Assembly (NCBI RefSeq): GCF_001500025.1
Contig: NZ_LQIW01000023.1
Location: forward strand, 248,001 to 312,000
Source of the DNA: Mycobacterium sp. IS-1590
GTDB lineage: Bacteria > Actinomycetota > Actinomycetes > Mycobacteriales > Mycobacteriaceae
Direction: 5' to 3'
Length of the DNA: 64,000 nucleotides
In this document: positions 1 through 8,219 of the stretch, piece after piece
Layout: each line of letters starts with the position of its first letter
How positions within the stretch are numbered: the first letter of the stretch is position 1
The notes under the pieces: generated by a model
What the model was told of the DNA's origin: nothing
The model's database searches: none
What the model saw: the letters and a program-made list of their open reading frames with translations, nothing else
Translations under genes and position numbers: made by a program

Positions 1-1293
1 CCAGGCCTCCCACAACGGGCGCAACGACTCGTCGGCGTAATGCGATGCCAGGCCGGTGAAGTCGTCGGTCACCACGGTGCTGTGCCGGTGGCGCGACGTC
101 CAGTCCCGCAGCAGCGCGAAGAAGTTGTCGTCGCCCAGGTGCCGGCGCAGCACGTGCAACGTCATCGCCCCGCGCTTGTACACCCGGTCGTCGAACATGG
201 CGCGCGGACCGGGGTCGGCGAGCACGAGGTCTTGCGGCGAGTCGGCGAGCCGCTGGTAGTAGTGGTGGGCCCAGTCCTCGGCGCTGCGGCCGCCCGAGTT
301 CTCCGACCACAGCCACTCGGCGTAACAGGCGAACCCCTCGTGCAGCCAGATGTGGCGCCAGCGCTTGGCGGTCACCGAGTTGCCGAACCACTGGTGTGCC
401 AGTTCGTGTGCGATCATCCGTTCGGACCTGCCGGTGCCGTCGCAGTGGTTGGCGCCGAAGATCGAAATCCCCTGCGCCTCCAGCGGGATCTCGAGGTCGT
501 CGTCGGTGACCACGACGGTGTACCCCTCGCTGAGCGGATAGTCGCCGAACAACCTGACGAACAACTTCATCATCTGCGGTTGACGATCGAAGTCGTGCTC
601 GAAGTTGCGCCGCAACCGGTCCGGAAGCGCCGCGTGGATCGGGACCCCGTTCTTGGCCAGCCGATGACGTTCATACAGTCCGATCTGCACCGTGACCAGA
701 TAGGTCGAGGTGGGTTCGGGCAGCTCGAAGGTCCATGTCGTCATGCCGGCCCGCGCGCGCCGAGACACCAACTCGCCGTTCGCGATCACCCGATACGGGC
801 TTTCGGCGGCGATCTGCAGACGGAAGCTCGCCTTCGCGCTGGGGTGATCGTCACAGGGGAACCAGGACTGTGCACCGTTCGGCTGGCCCGCCACCAGAGC
901 CCCCTCGCTGAGCTCCTCGAAACCGACATCGCCCCACAGTGAGCGGATGGGCCTGGGGGCCCCGCCGTAGCGCACGACGATGGTCATCGCCGCCCCGGGG
1001 GCCAGCGCGTCACGCAACGCGATGTGCAGCTTGCCGCCGGACGTGCGGAACTGTTGCGGCCGTGCGCCGTTGACGGACACCTTCGTCACCGACAGCGTGT
1101 CGGCGAGGTCGAGAGTGAAGGTGCGCAACGCCGCGAGCGTCACCGCGGTGATCGTCGCCGTACCCGTGAGCCGATTGATCGCGACCTTGTACTCGATGTC
1201 GAGTTCGTAGCGCGATACCCGGTAACCGAAGTTGCCGCTCGACGGCAGGTACGGGTCGATGACCGGTGTCGACTTCTTCTTGCCTCTCGTCAC
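1..1293 (-). CDS. M1 family metallopeptidase, C-terminus outside the window
   Basis: Zinc aminopeptidase of the M1 (gluzincin) family. 431 codons are visible from a GTG start and the frame runs off the left edge. An HELAH zinc motif is followed 18 residues later by the third zinc ligand Glu (HEGFACYAEW), the HEXXH-X18-E arrangement of M1. The usual GAMEN substrate loop is replaced by a PLEAQG sequence, as in many actinobacterial members. No signal peptide is seen, so it is probably cytosolic. The GTG overlaps the stop of the upstream synthetase gene (GTGA), implying translational coupling. Family assignment is firm; the natural substrate is unknown, though the neighbour suggests an amino-acid polymer. 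Confidence 0.9.
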   Translation of the reverse strand, partial: MTRGKKKSTPVIDPYLPSSGNFGYRVSRYELDIEYKVAINRLTGTATITAVTLAALRTFTLDLADTLSVTKVSVNGARPQQFRTSGGKLHIALRDALAPGAAMTIVVRYGGAPRPIRSLWGDVGFEELSEGALVAGQPNGAQSWFPCDDHPSAKASFRLQIAAESPYRVIANGELVSRRARAGMTTWTFELPEPTSTYLVTVQIGLYERHRLAKNGVPIHAALPDRLRRNFEHDFDRQPQMMKLFVRLFGDYPLSEGYTVVVTDDDLEIPLEAQGISIFGANHCDGTGRSERMIAHELAHQWFGNSVTAKRWRHIWLHEGFACYAEWLWSENSGGRSAEDWAHHYYQRLADSPQDLVLADPGPRAMFDDRVYKRGAMTLHVLRRHLGDDNFFALLRDWTSRHRHSTVVTDDFTGLASHYADESLRPLWEAW

Positions 1294-4200
1294 GCGGCGG
1301 TTTCTCTGGTCGAAGGTGCCGACGTGTCTGCGCGCTTCTTGCGGGGTGCGTGCCACGGCGCAATGGGGTTGCCCTGCCACCGGGTCGATGCGGGTACCTC
1401 GTCACCACGCATGACCAGAGAGGCCGGGCCGACGGTGGCTGCAGCGCCGATGCGGGCCGCGGGCAGCGCGACACCGTGCGCACCCAATGTCGAACCCTGC
1501 TCCAGCACAACGGTGTCCATCCGCATGATCCTGTCGTGGAACAGATGCGTCTGCACGACACAGCCGCGGTTGACGGTGGCACCCTGCTCGAGGGTCACCA
1601 GATCGGCCTCGGGCAGCCAGTACGTCTCGCACCAGACGCCGCGCCCGATCCCGGCGCCCAACGCGCGCAACCACAGATTCATCACCGGCGTGCCGCTGGC
1701 CGCGCGGGCGAACCACGGGGCGGCGACGGTCTCGACGAAGGTGTCGTAAACCTCGTTGCGCCAGACGAACGCCGACCAGAGGGGGTGTTCGCCGGGCTCG
1801 ATGCGGCCGACGACAAGCCATTTCGCGATCACGGCGGCCGCCCCTGCGATCACTCCGCCGACCAACAGCACGGCTCCGGCACTCAGCGCGGCCCACCCCC
1901 AGCCGGCTTCCACGGCCAACCACTGCAGGGTGAGCAGCACCGCCACCCCGATCCCGTACGTCACGATCAGCGGTACTATCCGACACGTCTCGACCAGACC
2001 GCGCAGCAGCTTCAACCGCGCGGAGGGGTGGAAGGTGCGCAGCGCATCCGCCGCGGTCGGCTTGCGGCGCAACCGAACCGGCGGGCTGCCCAGCCAGGAC
2101 GAACCGGCCTTGGCCTTGTGCGGGGTCGCCGACAACACCGCCACCAAGCCGTCGTCGGGAACCTTGCGACCCGGTTGGGTGATGCCGGAATTGCCGAGGA
2201 ACGCCCTCTTGCCGATCGTCGCCTTCGCGACATGGATCCAGCCGCCACCCAACTCATAGGAGGCCACCATCGTGTCATCGGCCAGGAAGGCGCCGTCCTC
2301 GACGACGGTGAACTTCGGTGTGAACAGCGCCGTCGAGATCTCGGTTCCCCGGCCGACTTTGGCGCCGAGCGCCCGCAGCCACCACGGCGTGAGCAGGCTG
2401 GCGTAGATCGGGAACAGATAGGTGCGTGCGGCATCCATCAGCCGTTCGGTGGCCCAGATCTGCCACCCCGTCCGGCTGCGCACCGGGTGATAACCCTCGC
2501 GCAGCCCCAACGAGAGCAGGCGCACCCCCACCACCGTCAGCACCGCATAGCTGACCGCGGCGACCAATGTCGCGGCCGGAGTCCACAGCGCCGCGGGTAC
2601 GACTGCATCCACCACCGAATTGGATTCGCGCACACCGTATCCGATCACCGCCAGGCCGGTGGCGATCGCAAGCAACGGCAGCCCACCCAAAACGATCGAG
2701 GTGAGCCCGTAGACCGCCACCCACACCGGCGCCCGCGGTGGGCGGTGTTCGGGCCAGGGGTGACGGGCCTTGCCGGACTTCACCGCGGGCGAACCCTTCC
2801 AGTACTGACCGTTCTTCACCTTGCCGACGACACCGGAGCCGGGGGCCACATCGGCGTTCTTGCCGACGACGGCTCCGGGAAACAGGGTGGTCCGTGCGCC
2901 GATCGTGGCGTCGTTGCCGACGGTGATCGGCCCGACGTGGAAGAGGTCACCGTCGACCCAGTGGCCGGACAGGTCGACCTCGGGTTCGACCGAGCTCCGG
3001 TGCCCGAGCTTGAGCATGCCGGTCACCGGCGGAGTGGAGTGCAGGTCCACACCCTTTCCGACCTTGTTGCCCAGTGCTCGGGCGTAGTACACCAACCACG
3101 GTGCGCCCGCGAGGTTTTCGGCACCGCCGGCCTCGGCTAGACGTTCGGCCAGCCACACCTTCAGGTGCTCGGGCCCCCCTCGCCGGTAGGTGCCCGGCGC
3201 CAACCCGTCAAGCAGGAGCCGGGCGCACAGCGCCGCGATCCCCATCCGGCCCAGCGGGGTGACGAACAGGACGAAGCCCACCCCGACCCACCACCAATTG
3301 AGCGGTGCGGTCCACGGGACGAAACCGGCCAAAACGTTGTTGGCCACCGCCAGCCACACCACCCACTGCAGTCCGGTCAGCGTGGCCAGCGGCAGCGACA
3401 ACGCCACCTGCACGGCCTGCGTGAGCCGCGATGTCGGCTTCACCGTGCGCGGACGCACCCGCGGCGGCGGATCGAGCTCGTCGAGGAAACCCGCGAGCGA
3501 CCCGAGTCGTGGGTGGTCGTACAGGTCGGCGACGGTCACCTGCGGATGGCGCCGACGCAGGGCGGCGACCAGTTGCGCCGCCGACAGCGAGCCTCCGCCG
3601 AGCGCGAAGAAGTCGGCTTCGGGACCGTCCACCGGCGCGGCCAGTACATCGCGCCACAGACCGGCGAGCCAGCCCATCGTCCCGGTCAACCCCGCTCCGC
3701 CGTCGTCCTCGCCGACATCGACCGGCCACGGCAACGCCTCGCGGTCGACCTTGCCGGAGGTACGGGTCGGCAGTTCGTCGACCAAGACCAGCCGCGGCAC
3801 CAGCGCCGCGGGCAACGTCTCGGCCAGCGACACTCGCGCCTTGGCCAGATCGAAAGTCGGGTCGGCGCTGGCGATGTAACCGACCAACAGCGGCGTGCCG
3901 CCCGCCGTGCGGCGGACTGCGGCGGCGCCGCCGCTCACCCCGGGAAGGTTGACGAGCGCGGTGTCGACCTCGCCGAGTTCGATGCGCCGCCCGCCGACCT
4001 TGACCTGGTCGTCGGCACGGCCCACGAAGTAGAGCCCGTCGGACTCCAGCCGCACCAGGTCCCCGCTGCGGTAGGCGCGCTTCCAGCCGAGCGTCGGCAT
4101 CGGCGCGTACTTCTCGGCGTCCTTGTCCGGGTCGAGGTAGCGGGCCAGGCCCACGCCCCCGATGACAAGCTCGCCAACCGCGCCATACGCCACCGGCTCA

Positions 4201-5198
4201 CCGTCGGAGCCGACCACGGCCAGGTCCCACCCGACAAGCGGCAGCCCGATGGCCACCGGGCCACCTCCGGACAACCGGGCGGCGCACGCCACCACGGTCG
4301 TCTCCGTCGGGCCGTAGGTGTTCCACACCTCCCGACCGTCGACGGCGAGCCGGTCGGCCAACTCGGGTGGGCAGGCTTCGCCGCCGAAGATCAGCAGCCG
4401 CACCGCCTCGAGCGCCTCGGCGGGCCACAGCGCCGCCAGCGTCGGCACGGTCGAGACCACCGTGATGTCGCGCGCCACCAGCCACGGCCCGAGGTCCATA
4501 CCGCTGCGCACCATGGAACGCGGCGCAGGGACCAGGCAGGCGCCGTGCCGCCAGGCCAACCACATCTCTTCGCACGACGCGTCGAACGCGACTGACAACC
4601 CGGCCAGCACCCGGTCGCCCGGCCCGATGGGATTGTCCTGCAGGAACAACCGTGCCTCCGCGTCGACGAACGCGGCCGCGCTGCGGTGGGTGACCGCGAC
4701 GCCCTTCGGGGTGCCGGTGGAGCCGGAGGTAAAAATGATCCAGGCGTCGTCGCGGCCCAGTGGCGCCGCGGCCCGCCAGCCCCGCGACGACCCCGGCCCG
4801 CGCGACAGGCCGGCTTCGGTGATGACCGCCACCACGTTGGCCTCGGTGAACACCAGCTCCGCCCGCTCTTCGGGGTCGTCGGCGTCCACGGGCACGTACG
4901 CGGCGCCGGAGGCCAGCACGGCGAGAATCGCGACGTAGAGCGCGTAGCTTCCCGACGGCATCCGGATGCCGATCCGGTCGCCGCGGCCGATGCCCCGTGC
5001 GGCCAGCCACTGGACGCTGTCCTCGATGTCGGTGATCAGTTCGCCGTACGTCAGCTGGACGTCACCGTCGTCGATCGCGGGCGCCTCCGGATACCGCTTG
5101 GCGGTCTCGTAGAGGATGTCGATCAGCGTGCGCGGCTCCGGCGCGAGCGGGGACAACAGATATTGAGGTGGAATCTCCCGCCGCAACTCCCCAGTCAC
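1290..5198 (-). CDS. Pls/PosA-type non-ribosomal peptide synthetase (A-T-membrane-LbH)
   Basis: 1302-aa single-module synthetase. The adenylation domain (about residues 10-500) shows A3 IIFTSGSTGTPKG near 152, A5 YGPTET near 290, A7/A8 YRSGDL and GRRIELGEV, and A10 SGKVDREALP. A thiolation domain follows with LGGGS near 531 (phosphopantetheine serine). Then come several hydrophobic segments interleaved with left-handed hexapeptide-repeat-like domains to the C-terminus. There is no ordinary condensation or thioesterase domain. This is the architecture of epsilon-poly-lysine synthetase (Pls) and PosA, which make homopoly(amino acids) at the membrane. The GTG start at 5198 is chosen because a TAGCTT box lies 7 nt before it. 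The amino acid used is not determined here. Confidence 0.88.
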   Translation of the reverse strand: MTGELRREIPPQYLLSPLAPEPRTLIDILYETAKRYPEAPAIDDGDVQLTYGELITDIEDSVQWLAARGIGRGDRIGIRMPSGSYALYVAILAVLASGAAYVPVDADDPEERAELVFTEANVVAVITEAGLSRGPGSSRGWRAAAPLGRDDAWIIFTSGSTGTPKGVAVTHRSAAAFVDAEARLFLQDNPIGPGDRVLAGLSVAFDASCEEMWLAWRHGACLVPAPRSMVRSGMDLGPWLVARDITVVSTVPTLAALWPAEALEAVRLLIFGGEACPPELADRLAVDGREVWNTYGPTETTVVACAARLSGGGPVAIGLPLVGWDLAVVGSDGEPVAYGAVGELVIGGVGLARYLDPDKDAEKYAPMPTLGWKRAYRSGDLVRLESDGLYFVGRADDQVKVGGRRIELGEVDTALVNLPGVSGGAAAVRRTAGGTPLLVGYIASADPTFDLAKARVSLAETLPAALVPRLVLVDELPTRTSGKVDREALPWPVDVGEDDGGAGLTGTMGWLAGLWRDVLAAPVDGPEADFFALGGGSLSAAQLVAALRRRHPQVTVADLYDHPRLGSLAGFLDELDPPPRVRPRTVKPTSRLTQAVQVALSLPLATLTGLQWVVWLAVANNVLAGFVPWTAPLNWWWVGVGFVLFVTPLGRMGIAALCARLLLDGLAPGTYRRGGPEHLKVWLAERLAEAGGAENLAGAPWLVYYARALGNKVGKGVDLHSTPPVTGMLKLGHRSSVEPEVDLSGHWVDGDLFHVGPITVGNDATIGARTTLFPGAVVGKNADVAPGSGVVGKVKNGQYWKGSPAVKSGKARHPWPEHRPPRAPVWVAVYGLTSIVLGGLPLLAIATGLAVIGYGVRESNSVVDAVVPAALWTPAATLVAAVSYAVLTVVGVRLLSLGLREGYHPVRSRTGWQIWATERLMDAARTYLFPIYASLLTPWWLRALGAKVGRGTEISTALFTPKFTVVEDGAFLADDTMVASYELGGGWIHVAKATIGKRAFLGNSGITQPGRKVPDDGLVAVLSATPHKAKAGSSWLGSPPVRLRRKPTAADALRTFHPSARLKLLRGLVETCRIVPLIVTYGIGVAVLLTLQWLAVEAGWGWAALSAGAVLLVGGVIAGAAAVIAKWLVVGRIEPGEHPLWSAFVWRNEVYDTFVETVAAPWFARAASGTPVMNLWLRALGAGIGRGVWCETYWLPEADLVTLEQGATVNRGCVVQTHLFHDRIMRMDTVVLEQGSTLGAHGVALPAARIGAAATVGPASLVMRGDEVPASTRWQGNPIAPWHAPRKKRADTSAPSTRETAA

Positions 5199-5205
5199 GG
5201 CTACA

Positions 5206-5211
5206 AAGCTA
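5206..5211 (-). promoter_or_regulatory. -10 box of a leaderless promoter for the Pls-type gene
   Basis: TAGCTT on the minus strand lies 7 nt upstream of the GTG at 5198. This is the TANNNT-N7 spacing that puts transcription initiation at the start codon. It supports GTG 5198 over upstream in-frame starts. Confidence 0.5.
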
Positions 5212-5359
5212 CTCAGCCCGCCCCGCGTGCCGCCCGAGCCGCAGGCGGCGTCGCGATCACGATTCCGACACCGCCCGCCGGGCATCGACAAGGGCCGCAT
5301 CCGGAGGTTTGATTTCCCCCGCTACCGGTCATCCGCCAGTACCTGGCAGAATCGCCTGC

Positions 5360-5485
5360 GGAGGGGAGTATTCCTTCGCCGCGGTGTCGTCATCACGTCG
5401 GCCGTCATCGGACGACCGGTGCTGCGGGCCGACACGAATGATCGTGGCGGTGGAAGAGACCTCCGGCGTTTTGACGACCGGAGGT
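5360..5485 (+). promoter_or_regulatory. yybP-ykoY (Mn2+) riboswitch with translational expression platform
   Basis: The conserved GGGGAGTA (5363-5370) and the GAGACCTCC-type 3' element (5457-5464) flank internal helices containing GTCGGCC and GGCCGAC. P1 pairs CGGAGG (5360-5365) with CCTCCG (5460-5465). The same 3' strand, as ACCTCCGG (5459-5466), can instead pair perfectly with CCGGAGGT (5478-5485), which holds the Shine-Dalgarno sequence of the TerC gene starting at 5489. Ligand-stabilised P1 should therefore free the ribosome site: a translational ON switch. The class is known to sense Mn2+ and often sits upstream of TerC/Alx genes. The pairing is read from sequence; function is inferred. 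Confidence 0.85.
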
Positions 5486-5488
5486 TAA

Positions 5489-6496
5489 GTGAACGTTTCC
5501 ACCACCGAATGGGTCATCACGCTCAGCGTGACGATCGCCATTCTGCTGTTCGACGTCATCGTGATCGGCCGGCGGCCGCACGAACCGTCGAAGCGGGAAA
5601 CCGGCACCGCGCTGACGATCTACGTGAGCCTGGCAATCGCATTCGGGATCTGGACCTGGTTCTTCCACGGCAGCCAGTACGGCGTGGAGTTCTTCGCGGG
5701 CTGGCTGACCGAATACAGCCTGTCGGTGGACAACCTGTTCGTCTTCCTGATCATCATGGCCAGCTTCAATGTGCCCAGGAAGTTCCAGCAGCAGGCGCTT
5801 CTGGTCGGCATCATCCTGGCGCTGATCTTCCGCGGCATCTTCATCGCGCTCGGTGCCGTGGCCATCAACCAGTTCTCGTGGGTGTTCTACATCTTCGCCG
5901 CGTTCCTCATCTACACGGCGATCAACCTGGCCCGCGACACCGACCACGAGGACGATGGCGACAACATCGTGGTCAGGTTCGCCCGCAACCACCTGAGCAT
6001 GACCGACAAGTGGGACGGCCTGAAGCTGTGGGTCAAGGAAAACGGCAAGCGTCTGATGACGCCGATGTTCCTCGTCATCGTCGCGCTCGGCACCACCGAC
6101 CTGATCTTCGCGCTCGACTCGATCCCCGCGATCTACGGACTCACGCAGGAGCCGTACCTGGTCTTCACCGCGAACGTGTTCGCGTTGATGGGCCTGCGGC
6201 AGCTGTACTTCCTACTGGGCGACCTGCTCAAACGGCTGGTGTACCTGTCGCAGGGCCTGGCGTTCATCCTGGGCTTCATCGGCGTCAAGCTGCTTCTGCA
6301 CGCCCTGCACGAGAACGAGGTGCCGTTCATCAACGGTGGGGAACACGTACCGGTGCCCGAGATCCCGACCCTGCTGTCGCTGGGCGTGATCATCGTGACG
6401 CTGCTCATCACCACCGCGGCGAGCCTGTACAAGACCCGGGTGCACGACGTGAAGAAAGCGGCCGGCGACTCCTCGAAATCGTTGGATTCGCGCTGA
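5489..6496 (+). CDS. TerC/Alx family integral membrane protein
   Basis: 335-aa polytopic membrane protein with about eight or nine hydrophobic segments. Family signatures are the acidic membrane motif SVDNLFVF after the third helix and the paired ALDSIPA motif in the second half. Alx/TerC proteins with an upstream yybP-ykoY element are linked to manganese homeostasis, probably Mn2+ export; other members are annotated for tellurium resistance. The GTG start is set by GGAGG at 5480-5484. The C-terminus is short and charged. The riboswitch makes a manganese role more likely than tellurite. Confidence 0.9.
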   Translation: MNVSTTEWVITLSVTIAILLFDVIVIGRRPHEPSKRETGTALTIYVSLAIAFGIWTWFFHGSQYGVEFFAGWLTEYSLSVDNLFVFLIIMASFNVPRKFQQQALLVGIILALIFRGIFIALGAVAINQFSWVFYIFAAFLIYTAINLARDTDHEDDGDNIVVRFARNHLSMTDKWDGLKLWVKENGKRLMTPMFLVIVALGTTDLIFALDSIPAIYGLTQEPYLVFTANVFALMGLRQLYFLLGDLLKRLVYLSQGLAFILGFIGVKLLLHALHENEVPFINGGEHVPVPEIPTLLSLGVIIVTLLITTAASLYKTRVHDVKKAAGDSSKSLDSR

Positions 6497-6529
6497 GCGC
6501 AACGCTCGATCACCCCGCGAGCCATCGCC

Positions 6530-6535
6530 TAGCCT
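6530..6535 (+). promoter_or_regulatory. -10 box of a leaderless promoter
   Basis: TAGCCT lies 6 nt before the GTG at 6542, with no Shine-Dalgarno sequence in between, as expected for a leaderless mycobacterial transcript. Confidence 0.45.
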
Positions 6536-6541
6536 TGCCGG

Positions 6542-6931
6542 GTGCGCCTCTTCGTGACCGACGCCCCCGACGGCTGGGATGAACTGACCGACGGCGGCCG
6601 ACCGCCCGTGCGCATCGCGGCCAAGGACCTGCAGCATGCGCGGCGGGTGCGCGCGCGGGTGCGCTCCGATCGCGACGTCGCGGTCATCCTGGACGTCGCG
6701 GTCGCCGTCGCGGCCGATTTCCGGTCCGTGCGCGACGCCCTGGACCCGGCCGAGGGCGTGTCTTACGCCGGCACCCTCGAGGGGCTGGCCGGCCTCATCG
6801 CCGACATCGAATCGGCCGAGGTGGCCGACGGCGTCACGCTCGTGCCCCTGTCGCCGCGCGACGACGTGCACGCACTGGGGCGCGCGGTGCTGCGGAGCCT
6901 CGAATTGCGCAGTCAGGCCAAGGCCTCGTAG
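6542..6931 (+). CDS. hypothetical protein
   Basis: 129 residues, soluble, rich in Ala, Val and charged residues, without a signal peptide or membrane helix. I do not recognise a domain. The coding frame has high third-position GC and is preceded by a TAGCCT box at leaderless spacing, so it is probably expressed. It lies 45 nt after the TerC gene on the same strand and its 3' end overlaps a possible small ORF on the opposite strand. Function unknown. Confidence 0.65.
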   Translation: MRLFVTDAPDGWDELTDGGRPPVRIAAKDLQHARRVRARVRSDRDVAVILDVAVAVAADFRSVRDALDPAEGVSYAGTLEGLAGLIADIESAEVADGVTLVPLSPRDDVHALGRAVLRSLELRSQAKAS

Positions 6932-7017
6932 ATCAGCCGGGCGTATCGGTTGGTGCGTTCGGTTCCCGTGGTTCCCGGACCCTGGAAGACGGCGTAGCCC
7001 GACGGGCGGTTCGTCAC
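6913..7017 (-). CDS. possible 34-aa ORF coupled to uraD
   Basis: A GTG (7017-7015) overlaps the uraD stop codon (GTGA) and opens 34 codons ending at 6913. The translation contains GYAVFQGPGTTGTERTNRY and ends LIYEALA; most third positions are G or C, which is coding-like. It overlaps the last 19 nt of the plus-strand hypothetical gene. I do not recognise it. It may be a true small protein or the tail of a gene that lost its 5' part. Confidence 0.35.
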   Translation of the reverse strand: MTNRPSGYAVFQGPGTTGTERTNRYARLIYEALA

Positions 7018-7535
7018 CAGTTGTCGTAGCCGCCTTCGGGTCCCAGCATGCGCTCGAGCCGGGTGCGGTTGATGCGGGCCAGTTCGTTACGCACGATCTT
7101 GCGCTCGGTCTCGATGTCGTTGTGCAGCCGGTCGGTCATCGTCGCGAGCACCTGCCCCGCGTCGTAACCGTTGACGAACATCACGAAGCCGAAGCCGAAG
7201 TGTTCGAGGTAGCGCTTCGAGGCGGTGGCCAGCCGCTCCATCAGCTCGGGCTGGTCACACCAGATCGCGCACTGCTCGGCGGCCGACTTCTCGCTGCCCG
7301 GCCGCCGCCCGATGTCCGGGTAGGCCTGCAGGATGGTGTCGATGGAGTCCTCGCCGAGGCTGAACAGCAGCGCGTCGGCTTCCCGGAACAGCGAGTCGTG
7401 GTCGGCGTACGGTCGCCCGCGCGCCAGATCGGCGGCCAACGGCACGCTGTAGCAGCATTCGTACACGGCGTGGACGGCCCTGCGCATCGGCATCGCGTTG
7501 AACGCTTCCAGGCCGATCCCCTGATGCATCAACAC
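7014..7535 (-). CDS. uraD: OHCU decarboxylase (UraD)
   Basis: 173 aa, the size of 2-oxo-4-hydroxy-4-carboxy-5-ureidoimidazoline decarboxylase, the third step of urate conversion to (S)-allantoin. Family features are the His-rich N-terminal half and the segment with FGFVMFVNG followed by RLHNDIETE, matching the FG-F and RL-ND-E signatures of OHCU decarboxylases. Uricase and the transthyretin-like hydrolase are not next to it, so it is isolated from the pathway in this window. Probably cytosolic. The family is likely; involvement in purine breakdown is inferred. Confidence 0.75.
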   Translation of the reverse strand: MLMHQGIGLEAFNAMPMRRAVHAVYECCYSVPLAADLARGRPYADHDSLFREADALLFSLGEDSIDTILQAYPDIGRRPGSEKSAAEQCAIWCDQPELMERLATASKRYLEHFGFGFVMFVNGYDAGQVLATMTDRLHNDIETERKIVRNELARINRTRLERMLGPEGGYDNW

Positions 7536-7617
7536 GACAGCAATGATCGATCCCGGGGAGAACGTCCGGGTTACGCCGTGTTACGGCGAGGAAAAATCAG
7601 CGCCCGCGTAAATCGGC

Positions 7618-8103
7618 TCAGTGGCCGTTCTTGAACCGCTCGACCGACGCCTGGACCTCGGCCTCGGCCTCGGCACGGCCGACCCAGTCGGCGGCCTTCA
7701 CATACTTGCCCGGCTCGAGGTCCTTGTAGTGCACGAAGAAGTGCTTGATCGCCTCGAGCTCGTAGGAAGGCACGTCGCCGAGGTCCTGGATGTGCTCCCA
7801 GCGCGGATCGTCGGCAGGAACGCACAGGACCTTGTCGTCGCCGCCGGCCTCGTCGGTCATGCGGAACATGGCCACCGGGCGGACATCGACGATGCAGCCG
7901 GGAAACACCGATTCGGGCAGCAGCACCAGGGCGTCCAGGGGGTCGCCGTCCTCACCGAGGGTGTTCTCGAAGAATCCGTAATCGGTCGGATAGGCCATCG
8001 ACGTGTACAGGTAGCGGTCCAGTTTCACCCGGCCGCTCTCGTGGTCCACCTCGTACTTGTTGCGCGAACCCTTGGGGATCTCGATGACTGCTTCGAACTG
8101 CAC
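7618..8103 (-). CDS. ppa: inorganic pyrophosphatase, family I
   Basis: 161 aa, typical of hexameric bacterial soluble pyrophosphatase, which hydrolyses PPi to two phosphates and drives biosynthesis. It contains the substrate-site KGSRNKYE, the YPTDYGF loop and the metal-binding signature DGDPLDALV with its catalytic aspartates. The GTG start has AAGGAG 8 nt upstream on the minus strand. It diverges from the D,D-carboxypeptidase gene. The position matches Rv3628 in M. tuberculosis. Confidence 0.97.
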   Translation of the reverse strand: MQFEAVIEIPKGSRNKYEVDHESGRVKLDRYLYTSMAYPTDYGFFENTLGEDGDPLDALVLLPESVFPGCIVDVRPVAMFRMTDEAGGDDKVLCVPADDPRWEHIQDLGDVPSYELEAIKHFFVHYKDLEPGKYVKAADWVGRAEAEAEVQASVERFKNGH

Positions 8104-8219
8104 GGCCGTGGCTCCTTGCCCTGTGCTCTTGTCGGGGGTCGTCCGGTGATAACGCGGGTCAACCTTAATGGAGGGATACGCTGCCTGTACGGGGGCGGTC
8201 CAGGTTGAGCAGGAGGGTT

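Noticed and set aside
1266..3140. A 624-codon plus-strand frame lying across the synthetase gene
   Set aside because: Antisense to the conserved Pls-type gene; its composition (Arg/Gly/His/Gln-rich, no domain) is that of a mirror frame in high-GC DNA.
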